From Puniceicoccales bacterium (GTDB lineage: Bacteria; Verrucomicrobiota; Verrucomicrobiia; Opitutales; LL51): 5,609 nucleotides of DNA. The stretch spans positions 1 through 5,609 of the forward strand of contig JAISMD010000093.1 in NCBI GenBank assembly GCA_031276935.1, in the 5' to 3' direction. The notes under the pieces are model-generated. The model searched no databases. It worked only from the letters and a program-made list of their open reading frames with translations, and was not told the DNA's origin. A program made the translations under genes and the position numbers. Of this stretch, positions 1 through 5,609 are shown piece by piece. Position 1 is the stretch's first letter. Each line of letters opens with the position of its first letter.

Positions 1-772
1 GGAGGAAGAATTGCAAAGCATTGTGCAACGATTACATACACTGGATCTTCCTTTTTTGGTCATCGGTCATGGTTCCAACCTGCTGGTCGATGATTTCCCC
101 GGTGTTTTCATTTCTCTGAAGAAAATGGAATCCATCTTTACGGCGGAACAGCGCCGCGTGACGGCCTCATCGGAACTGCCCATGGCGACTTTTATTCGCA
201 AGGTGGCGACTTTGGGATGGGGAGGCTGTGAAAGTCTAGCCGGTATCCCGGGATCATTGGGTGGTGCGATTTACATGAATGCGGGAGCACATTACCAATC
301 CGTTTTCGATTATTTGGTTTCGTTGAAATTTCTTGACCACTCCGGTGTTATTCGAGTCCTGCCCCGGGATCAAATCGATTTTTCCTATCGCCGTGGATTT
401 CGCGATGGCATCATTTTAAGCGCTCAATTTTCCTTTTTGAAGAAGGAATCCACGGAAATTTTATTGGGCAAAATTCGGGATAAAATGCAATGGCGTAGGG
501 AAAAACAACCCCGGGGACCCAATGGGGGCTGTATGTTTAAGAATCTCGCCAATCATTTTGCCGGTGCACTCGTGGAACAGGTTGGTCTAAAGGGTACGTC
601 CATTGGAGGAGCTAAAATAGCGGAACAACACGGTAATTTTATCGTCAATAACGATGGGAACGCAACGGTAAGCGATATTAAAAGATTACTCCGTCTGATG
701 CGGCAAAGGGTTTTTGAGCGCTACGGGATTTTTCTCGAGCGAGAAATTTTATTTGCCTCCGATCGCTGCTAG
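1..772 (+). CDS. murB: UDP-N-acetylenolpyruvoylglucosamine reductase MurB, 5'-partial
   Basis: MurB is the cytoplasmic FAD enzyme that uses NADPH to reduce UDP-GlcNAc-enolpyruvate to UDP-MurNAc, the second committed step of peptidoglycan synthesis. Numbering from the TTG codon at position 11, the FAD-binding signature GHGSNLLVDD is at residues 19-28 and AGIPGSLGGAIYMNAG at 77-92. FSYRRG at 124-129 holds the conserved Arg127. GGCMFKN at 172-178 places Cys174 at the catalytic Ser/Cys position, and LEREI near the end supplies Glu245, matching E. coli Glu325. The layout fits type II MurB, which lacks the E. coli tyrosine loop. The frame stays open to the window edge as EEELQSIVQ, and the usual N-terminal NTF-x-IGG segment is missing, so the true start lies upstream. 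The TTG at 11 is an internal Leu codon despite the purine-rich GGAGGA before it. The next gene, malQ, begins 14 bases after the stop. The family call is firm. Confidence 0.95.
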   Translation, partial: EEELQSIVQRLHTLDLPFLVIGHGSNLLVDDFPGVFISLKKMESIFTAEQRRVTASSELPMATFIRKVATLGWGGCESLAGIPGSLGGAIYMNAGAHYQSVFDYLVSLKFLDHSGVIRVLPRDQIDFSYRRGFRDGIILSAQFSFLKKESTEILLGKIRDKMQWRREKQPRGPNGGCMFKNLANHFAGALVEQVGLKGTSIGGAKIAEQHGNFIVNNDGNATVSDIKRLLRLMRQRVFERYGIFLEREILFASDRC

Positions 773-780
773 GATATAAT
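753..780 (+). promoter_or_regulatory. Candidate sigma70-type promoter for malQ (possibly leaderless)
   Basis: TTGCCT at 753-758 (four of six matches to the -35 consensus) is followed after 16 bases by a perfect TATAAT at 775-780. The elements overlap the end of murB and its stop codon. Counting seven bases past the -10 box puts the expected transcription start at 787, exactly the G of the malQ GTG codon. If used, this promoter would make a leaderless malQ mRNA separate from murB read-through. The hexamers are visible; their use is inferred. Confidence 0.45.
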
Positions 781-786
781 GGATTC

Positions 787-2283
787 GTGGGAATAGAATA
801 TTCATGGACGAAGGAACGTGCCATTGGGGTAATGATGCATATTTCCTGCCTACCCGGTGGACAAGGGATTGGGTGCTTCGATGAACACGCCTATCAATTT
901 ATTGATTTTCTCGGGGCAGCGGGGATACAATTTTGGCAGGTTTGTCCCCTAACTCCAACGGGCTACGGTGACTCGCCTTACCAGGGTCTATCTTCCTTCG
1001 CCCTAAATCCCTACTTTGTCAATCTAAGGGAATTGGATATCGATATCTCCTTCGAAAATTTAAATCACCATCCCGATCGGGTTTCCTTCGGTGAAATTTA
1101 CTCGCTTTTCCAGGGGATTCAGGGGAAAATCTCTCAAAACTTTCCCCGAAGCGAACGGGACAATTTACAGCATTTCCGCCGCAGTACTCCCTGGCTCAGA
1201 CCCTACGCCCTATTCGTAGCATTGAAGCAATATTTTCAGGGCAAGGCTTGGTCGCAATGGCCAAAGCCCTATCGGGAATACGCAAAAATCAGGGGCACTC
1301 AACTTCCCCCGTCCGTTCTTTCCGCCGTGGAAAGCCAGGAAATTTTACAGTATCTCGCCCACCAACAGTGGCAAAAATTAAAACATTATGCCCAGGAAAA
1401 GGGTGTAAAAATCATAGGGGATATTCCCATTTACCCCGGGTTCGACAGTGCCGACGTGTGGAGTGAACCGAAGAATTTTCAATTGGATGGGGATTTAAAT
1501 CCGACACGGATCGCCGGAGTCCCCCCCGATTACTTTTCAGAGAACGGTCAACTATGGGGGAATCCGCTCTACGACTGGTCATTCCTAGGCAAAAACAACT
1601 ACGATTGGTGGCGACGACGCATCGCACGCAACGGGGAATTATTCGATGTACTTCGCCTGGATCATTTCCGTGGATTCGAACGCTACTGGAGTGTGCCCCA
1701 GGGCGCAGGGACGGCAAGGAATGGGCGTTGGGAAAAAGGTCCCGGGGAAAAATTATTCTACTTCCTTGGGGACAAACCTTTCATCGCCGAAGATTTGGGA
1801 GAATTGGACGAAAATGTACCCATACTCATGGAAAAACTACACTTCCCCGGTATGAAAGTTTTACAATTTGCCTTCTCCAACGACGCAGGAAACATTTATC
1901 TCCCCCATTACCACAAACCCTTTTCCGTGCTCTACCTCGGAACACACGACAATGATACCCTTCTCGGATGGTACGGACAATTGGATCCATCTACGAAGGA
2001 TCAAATTCGCCGCTACTTCGCCATCGGTGATCAAGATGTATCCTGGAAATTTTTGACGGAAATCTACCGATCACCCTGTTTTTTAGGAATTATTTGTGTA
2101 CAGGATCTGCTCCAACTCGGTTCGGAAGGACGTTTCAACACCCCCGGTACGGAACACAATAATTGGCAGTGGCGCATGACGGAATCCCAATTTTCCACAC
2201 TCAAAAGCAGGGCGGCACAACTCAGAGATTACGGCATATTGTATAACCGAAATAGTGCTTGTAATGCCACGAAAAATAATTAG
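787..2283 (+). CDS. malQ: 4-alpha-glucanotransferase (amylomaltase), glycoside hydrolase family 77
   Basis: Amylomaltase transfers alpha-1,4-glucan segments between malto-oligosaccharides, releasing glucose, in cytoplasmic maltodextrin and glycogen turnover. The 498 residues match the usual ~500-residue bacterial short form. The N-terminal strand is RAIGVMMHISCLPGGQGIG (11-29), with GYGDSPYQ at 59-66. GDIPIY is at 211-216 and the substrate-gripping 250s loop GVPPDYF starts at 244. The catalytic set is complete: nucleophile Asp292 in LRLDHFRGF, acid/base Glu335 in AEDLG, and Asp388 in GTHDND (matching Asp293, Glu340 and Asp395 of the Thermus enzyme). FNTPGT at 450-455 with Trp460 closes the barrel. 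The GTG at 787 is chosen because family homology begins only about ten codons later and no better in-frame start lies between the murB stop and there. No proper Shine-Dalgarno is present (AGGA at 771-774 is 12 bases away). No other glycogen or maltose gene is in view. The last ~12 residues, after ILYNR, look like a non-conserved tail. Confidence 0.95.
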   Translation: MGIEYSWTKERAIGVMMHISCLPGGQGIGCFDEHAYQFIDFLGAAGIQFWQVCPLTPTGYGDSPYQGLSSFALNPYFVNLRELDIDISFENLNHHPDRVSFGEIYSLFQGIQGKISQNFPRSERDNLQHFRRSTPWLRPYALFVALKQYFQGKAWSQWPKPYREYAKIRGTQLPPSVLSAVESQEILQYLAHQQWQKLKHYAQEKGVKIIGDIPIYPGFDSADVWSEPKNFQLDGDLNPTRIAGVPPDYFSENGQLWGNPLYDWSFLGKNNYDWWRRRIARNGELFDVLRLDHFRGFERYWSVPQGAGTARNGRWEKGPGEKLFYFLGDKPFIAEDLGELDENVPILMEKLHFPGMKVLQFAFSNDAGNIYLPHYHKPFSVLYLGTHDNDTLLGWYGQLDPSTKDQIRRYFAIGDQDVSWKFLTEIYRSPCFLGIICVQDLLQLGSEGRFNTPGTEHNNWQWRMTESQFSTLKSRAAQLRDYGILYNRNSACNATKNN

Positions 2284-2288
2284 TTTTC

Positions 2289-2687
2289 ATGGCCATGAAC
2301 CGGAAAGGTTATTTACTCATTGAAATTATCATTGGGCTATCCATTTTTCTCCTTGCAGCGGCGGCCATAACGCAGGGGATTTTGGTAGGATTGAAAATCC
2401 ACCAAGGAATCAGCGCAAGGGATCCCAACGAGGCTTTAATTGCAACGTCACTCATTAATTGCTTTCACCCCATAAATCCACGCAATCCCATCAATGCAAG
2501 GGAATTTTCAATGGAATTCATGGCCGATTCCAATATCCTTGAAAAATGGGAAATAAAATCTTCCCAGAGCGAGCAATCGGGAACGAGTATTCCCAAATTA
2601 TATGCGCTCAACATCCATATACAAAAAGTCGAGCCCAAGCCCGAAGGTCCCCAAACAACATATCCCGTCTTCCGTTACTTTCCCTAG
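2289..2687 (+). CDS. Type IV pilin-like / type II secretion pseudopilin (minor, GspI/PilV-like class)
   Basis: This is a 132-residue protein with a class III (prepilin) signal. The short basic leader MAMNRKG ends in Gly7, the predicted prepilin peptidase site. After it comes YLLIEIIIGLS, with Glu12 at the +5 position that registers subunits in the filament. Residues about 13-32 form the hydrophobic helix. The rest is a small polar domain with no motif I recognise, ending in RYFP. Such proteins are processed in the inner membrane and join type IV pili or the type II secretion pseudopilus. Size and helix resemble minor subunits of the GspI/PilV sort, but the exact class cannot be fixed. The start may be ATG 2289 or ATG 2295 in the same frame; both leave a short leader and neither has a Shine-Dalgarno. 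It begins five bases after the malQ stop, so co-transcription and possibly translational coupling with malQ are likely. No other pilus or secretion gene is in the window. Confidence 0.85.
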   Translation: MAMNRKGYLLIEIIIGLSIFLLAAAAITQGILVGLKIHQGISARDPNEALIATSLINCFHPINPRNPINAREFSMEFMADSNILEKWEIKSSQSEQSGTSIPKLYALNIHIQKVEPKPEGPQTTYPVFRYFP

Positions 2688-2700
2688 AAACATTGAAAAA

Positions 2701-2706
2701 TATAAT
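2701..2706 (+). promoter_or_regulatory. Possible -10 box in the gap before the PpiD-like gene
   Basis: A perfect TATAAT sits 13 bases after the pseudopilin stop in an AT-rich gap. No good -35 hexamer lies 16-18 bases upstream, so the support is the -10 box, its location and the local base composition only. Use would give a leader of roughly 140 bases. A weaker alternative nearer the gene is TTGAAA 2812-2817 with TATCAA 2833-2838, but its 15-base spacing is short. Confidence 0.25.
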
Positions 2707-2736
2707 CCATCTTTGGAGGGATAAAATAGGATTTAT

Positions 2737-2760
2737 CCAAATTCTTTGGGAAGGAATTGG
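2737..2760 (+). other. Weak hairpin in the 2688-2854 intergenic gap
   Basis: CCAAATTC at 2737-2744 can pair with GAATTGG at 2754-2760 around a nine-base loop, with one bulged A. No run of T follows, so it does not look like an intrinsic terminator. The gap also has a distant 8-base inverted repeat (2709-2716 with 2800-2807). I see no small gene or RNA gene here. The gap is about one third G+C, against about half in flanking genes. The hairpin may be chance in AT-rich DNA. Confidence 0.2.
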
Positions 2761-2854
2761 GTGGACCGATTTTGGAGATGTGAAAATATTATTCTTTTTC
2801 CAAAGATTGCCTTGAAAATTTTGGGAATATGCTATCAATTAGCGGCACAGTGCT

Positions 2855-4522
2855 ATGATTTCCCTTCTACAAAGAATTCTACAAAAACACCACAAATGGT
2901 TATTTTCCATTCTACTTCTAATTGTCACCATCAGTTTTGTATTCACGGTAGGATCTTCGCCGGGCATTGGTCGCAACACCCACAGGCAGGAGCGAAAATT
3001 TTTTGGCCACAATCTATCCTCCCCAAAGGATACAGCAAAAATTCTGGAGGAAATCGATCTCAGTATCCAATTGCGACGGCTTTTTATTCCCATTCCCCAG
3101 CTCAAAGATTACATGCTATTTTCCCGTTTAGCTGCTTTGAAACTCGCCGATGATCTCCGCATTCCCCGACCCAATAAAAATGTTCTCGACCATTTTCTGG
3201 AAAGCTATCCCCTTTTTCTTGGGAAAGACAGGCAATTCGATGGCAATAAATACAATCGTTTTCTAGAGAAATTCGAAGAAAATCCTTCCCATCTCGGTCT
3301 CTTTGAACGGACGATTAGCAATGATTTCCGCATTGCCATTGTCGAAGAATCACTATCCCGCCAGGGCTACTGTCTCGAAGAACAAGCCCGATCCATTCTG
3401 AGAAAGGAATTGACTCGATATTCTTTTTTGCGGGCTAAATTCGACGGTTTAATCCTGGGCAACGAAACTCCCCCATATACCGCCGGCGAACTGGAACAAT
3501 ATTTCGAAGAACATCGGGATAACTACCGCATCGGCGAGCAGATTATTTTAGATTACGTTGAATTTCCCAGGGAATTATTTAGGGGGAAAATCCCCGAGCC
3601 CTCGCCCTTGGAATTGCAACAATTTCACCGGGAGCATGGGAATCAATTTAAGGATTTGGAAGAAGGGTCCGAGGCTCTACGGAAAGCCCTCACCGAAGCC
3701 TACGAGGAGGAACAAATCTCCAAACTCGCCATGGAAGCCGCCGATCAATTCATTTACCAACTCTACGAAAATAATATTCCCCACGATTCCCAAGAATTGC
3801 GCCAATTCATCGAAGGCAAATCCCTACATTTGGAAACCATGGAGGCACTGGTTTTAGGGGAATTTCCCGAGAATCAGTATTTCTCCAAGGAAACGCTCTC
3901 CCAGGGAAGTAAATTAAATGGGGAGCATTACTTCTCCGACCCCGTCTATGGAAAGAACGGAAACGTATATATTCTCCTCTACAAGGACATGATCCCTTCC
4001 CTTTACCCTCCCTTCGACGGCGTTAGGGAACGGGTCATTGCCGATTTTCTCGTCGAGAAAAAAGAGGCGAATTTTACCGAACAAATGAACGCAATTCACC
4101 GACTATTGGGTGCCACGGGAAATATTTCCCGGAATGATTTCGAGCAAATCGTCGCCGATAAAAGCGGATCTTTCGATGCGTGGCAGGGGCAGAAAATCGA
4201 TCGCCTTTTCCCCCTTTCCCCGGAGGAAAAGGAGGCATTGATCGGGCTCTCTCCCAATGGCATTTCGCCCCTTATTTTTAAGGGAAAAATGGAGGCAACG
4301 ATTATTTTTCTAGAGGAAAAAAATGTACCCACAACCATCGAAACCGCATCCATCGACGGGAAAGTAATGGCCCTAGAAAAAGAAAATCGGAAAATCTTCG
4401 ACCATCATCTCATCGAGATGATTTTGGATGAAATGGCCATTAAGGATAATCGGGAAGAAATCGAAGAAGAATTCCAAACCATGGCCAATTTTATTGCCAT
4501 GCAACTATCCTTTGATTCATAA
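2855..4522 (+). CDS. Membrane-anchored PpiD/SurA-like periplasmic folding factor, no clear parvulin domain
   Basis: This 555-residue protein has the PpiD plan: a short basic cytoplasmic N-terminus (residues 1-14), one membrane helix at about 15-33, and a large charged periplasmic part. Residues about 85-205 resemble the SurA/PpiD N-terminal chaperone region, including the FD-x3-Y motif at Phe128, Asp129 and Tyr133. Residues 208-237 match the PpiD-type linker that leads into the isomerase region, with ELEQYFEEHRDNY and then EQIILDYVEF. An FFGHNL motif at 49-54, after the helix, is what I associate with Opitutae homologs. I cannot find the GGDLG-type parvulin signature, so isomerase activity is doubtful; a holdase role for envelope proteins is the inference. 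It is somewhat shorter than E. coli PpiD (about 620 residues). The ATG at 2855 is chosen because it gives the expected anchor; no Shine-Dalgarno precedes it. A lipoprotein gene follows 60 bases later. The family is fairly sure, the activity is not. Confidence 0.78.
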   Translation: MISLLQRILQKHHKWLFSILLLIVTISFVFTVGSSPGIGRNTHRQERKFFGHNLSSPKDTAKILEEIDLSIQLRRLFIPIPQLKDYMLFSRLAALKLADDLRIPRPNKNVLDHFLESYPLFLGKDRQFDGNKYNRFLEKFEENPSHLGLFERTISNDFRIAIVEESLSRQGYCLEEQARSILRKELTRYSFLRAKFDGLILGNETPPYTAGELEQYFEEHRDNYRIGEQIILDYVEFPRELFRGKIPEPSPLELQQFHREHGNQFKDLEEGSEALRKALTEAYEEEQISKLAMEAADQFIYQLYENNIPHDSQELRQFIEGKSLHLETMEALVLGEFPENQYFSKETLSQGSKLNGEHYFSDPVYGKNGNVYILLYKDMIPSLYPPFDGVRERVIADFLVEKKEANFTEQMNAIHRLLGATGNISRNDFEQIVADKSGSFDAWQGQKIDRLFPLSPEEKEALIGLSPNGISPLIFKGKMEATIIFLEEKNVPTTIETASIDGKVMALEKENRKIFDHHLIEMILDEMAIKDNREEIEEEFQTMANFIAMQLSFDS

Positions 4523-4543
4523 ATATTTAGGTATTCTTTTCCC

Positions 4544-4584
4544 TTGACAGGGGGATTCACTTTTCTTTATCTTCGGACTATAAT
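4544..4584 (+). promoter_or_regulatory. Promoter region of the lipoprotein gene, two overlapping candidates
   Basis: A perfect TTGACA at 4544-4549 is followed after 18 bases by TATCTT at 4568-4573 (four of six), giving an expected start near 4580, three bases before the ATG at 4583. A second pair, TTCACT 4556-4561 and a perfect TATAAT 4579-4584 with a 17-base spacer, would start near 4591, inside the gene; that mRNA could only use the in-frame ATG at 4619. The first pair fits the better protein start and implies a nearly leaderless mRNA. The strong -35 box suggests this gene is transcribed independently of the one before it. Confidence 0.5.
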
Positions 4585-5609
4585 GGATAGCTTTTTGAAA
4601 AAATTAGGGCATAGGGGGATGTGTGGGATTGTTTTACTATTTACGGGTGGATGCGCATCCATTGGGCCTTCCTCCGTGAAAAAGGCACACTACGAATACA
4701 ATGGTGCCATCGCTCAAACGACCGATGAGCAACTTCTTCTGAACATTGTGCGGTTAAAATATCGTGACAACCCTTACTTTTTGGAGGTGAGTAGTGTCAG
4801 TGAGAATCGCAAATTTACGACCCGTATTGGTCCCGGTCCATCCAAATTCGGCCTGGTTGAAAACGGGGGGAAACATGAATTTGGTGTAACGGCCTACAGC
4901 GAGATTTTTCAAAATCCGACCATCACCTATACCCCACTGCAGGGGGAAAAGTTCACCCAGAGAATGGTTTCTCCCGTACCTCTTGCCGTTCTTCTCGGTT
5001 TAATGCAAGCGGGCTGGGGAGCGAAGCGAGTTTTCGGTCTATGCATCGAGCGCATCAATGGCCTCGATAATGCGAGTGCGGCTTCCGGTCCGACGCCCCA
5101 GGAAAAACCTGCCTACGAAACCTTTGACGAAGCGGTGACTCTCATCGACTATCTATATGGCCAAAATTATCTACTGATTGGCCTGGATAGCAAGGATCGC
5201 AGGGAACTTGTCCTCAAATTTACGGGGAATGATGTTGCGAGTAAGCGGTTAAAATCGCTGCTTGCCCTCGATCCCTACGGTTCGGAATTCCGCTTCAGTT
5301 CGAATTTCTTCGACACAAATAACGTCGATCTAACGGTGCGTACCCGTTCCCTTATGGAAGTTTTCTTTTACCTTTCCCATGCCATCGACGTCCCTTCCAA
5401 GGACATCGAAGAAGGATTGGTTACGGAAACTAGGGATGAAGAAGGGGAAGTGTTCGATTGGAGCAAACATGCTTCGGGGAAGTGGATTAGCATTCATTTT
5501 TCGGAAAGTAAGGAACGGCCCCGGAATGCCTTTACCGCAATTTTCTACCGGAATAAATGGTTCTACATTGCCGACAATGATCTCAATTCCAAGTCGACTT
5601 TCATGTTCC
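4583..5609 (+). CDS. Lipoprotein of a widespread uncharacterised family, 3'-partial
   Basis: The frame is open from ATG 4583 to the window end (342 codons). The N-terminus is a lipoprotein signal: basic MDSFLKKLGHR, a short hydrophobic stretch, then TGGC with Cys24 as the likely lipidated residue. Thr at -3 is a weak fit to the usual Leu, so lipidation is probable rather than certain. Next come DEQLLLNIVRLKYRDNPYFL (48-67), NPTITYTPLQGEKF (111-124), QAGW and ERINGL, a LTVRTRSLMEV stretch, and YRNKWFYIADNDLNSKSTF just before the edge. I recognise this order from uncharacterised proteins of proteobacteria and Verrucomicrobiota, where the last block comes shortly before the C-terminus, so probably only a few tens of residues are missing. 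Function is unknown; an envelope location is inferred from the signal. ATG 4619 (Met13) is an alternative start with a purine run AGGGGG directly against it, but it would remove all basic residues from the signal peptide, so 4583 is preferred. Confidence 0.8.
   Translation, partial: MDSFLKKLGHRGMCGIVLLFTGGCASIGPSSVKKAHYEYNGAIAQTTDEQLLLNIVRLKYRDNPYFLEVSSVSENRKFTTRIGPGPSKFGLVENGGKHEFGVTAYSEIFQNPTITYTPLQGEKFTQRMVSPVPLAVLLGLMQAGWGAKRVFGLCIERINGLDNASAASGPTPQEKPAYETFDEAVTLIDYLYGQNYLLIGLDSKDRRELVLKFTGNDVASKRLKSLLALDPYGSEFRFSSNFFDTNNVDLTVRTRSLMEVFFYLSHAIDVPSKDIEEGLVTETRDEEGEVFDWSKHASGKWISIHFSESKERPRNAFTAIFYRNKWFYIADNDLNSKSTFMF

Noticed and set aside
1..13. TTG at 11 preceded by GGAGGA as the murB start
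   Set aside because: Only 18 residues would precede the FAD motif and the conserved N-terminal segment would be missing. The frame is open upstream and reads EEEL, a normal internal helix of MurB.
1037..1048. Palindrome GATATCGATATC as an operator
   Set aside because: It lies inside malQ and simply encodes alternating Asp and Ile; no neighbouring promoter supports regulation.
1412..1717. 101-codon minus-strand frame inside malQ
   Set aside because: It lies wholly within a gene with a complete GH77 catalytic set, and its translation shows no family motif.
1554..1955. 133-codon plus-strand frame inside malQ
   Set aside because: It overlaps the conserved catalytic part of malQ in another frame, and its composition is rich in Arg, Pro and Thr as expected of a shadow frame.
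2546..2838. Small frames spanning the end of the pseudopilin gene and the gap, both strands
   Set aside because: They have no recognisable domain or ribosome site. They are mostly a product of the AT-rich gap and the overlap with the pseudopilin gene.
2851..2859. Extended -10 box TGCTATGAT
   Set aside because: It would start transcription after the ATG at 2855, removing the membrane anchor that fits the family, so it is probably chance.
2746..3153. 135-codon plus-strand frame across the start of the PpiD-like gene
   Set aside because: It overlaps the membrane anchor and chaperone region of the real gene in another frame and resembles nothing known.
4521..4540. AAATATTT followed by a T-rich stretch as a terminator for the PpiD-like gene
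   Set aside because: The palindrome has no loop and no G-C stem, so it does not form an intrinsic terminator.

Overview
The window looks like ordinary chromosomal DNA from a Gram-negative bacterium of the Planctomycetes-Verrucomicrobia-Chlamydiae group, most likely an Opitutae-type verrucomicrobium (Puniceicoccales/Opitutales). The main reason is the fourth gene. Its N-terminus has a membrane anchor, an SPGIGR stretch and then an FFGHNL motif, a pattern I associate with PpiD-like proteins of Opitutae. This assignment rests on remembered family resemblance, not a search. Coding regions are about half G+C by hand count of a few lines. The longest gap (2688-2854) drops to about one third.

All five genes are on the plus strand. 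From left to right: the 3' part of murB (peptidoglycan precursor synthesis; the start lies before the window); malQ (amylomaltase, GH77) 14 bases later; a small type IV pilin-like/pseudopilin gene five bases after malQ; an AT-rich gap of 167 bases; a 555-residue membrane-anchored PpiD/SurA-like protein; a 60-base gap carrying a good promoter; and the first 342 codons of a lipoprotein of a widespread uncharacterised family, open at the window end. The tight spacing of murB, malQ and the pilin gene suggests one transcription unit with an extra internal promoter before malQ. The last two genes probably have their own promoters.

Four of the five products belong to the cell envelope: wall precursor, pseudopilin, periplasmic folding factor and lipoprotein. 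MalQ is the exception, a cytoplasmic glucan enzyme. I see no RNA gene, mobile element, CRISPR array, phage gene or defence system, and no convincing new biological system. The points most worth a second look are the promoter elements lying on or next to two start codons (malQ and the lipoprotein), which suggest leaderless mRNAs; the lack of Shine-Dalgarno sequences before all visible starts; a cysteine at the catalytic serine position of MurB; a PpiD-like protein without a recognisable parvulin signature; and the uncharacterised lipoprotein beside it.
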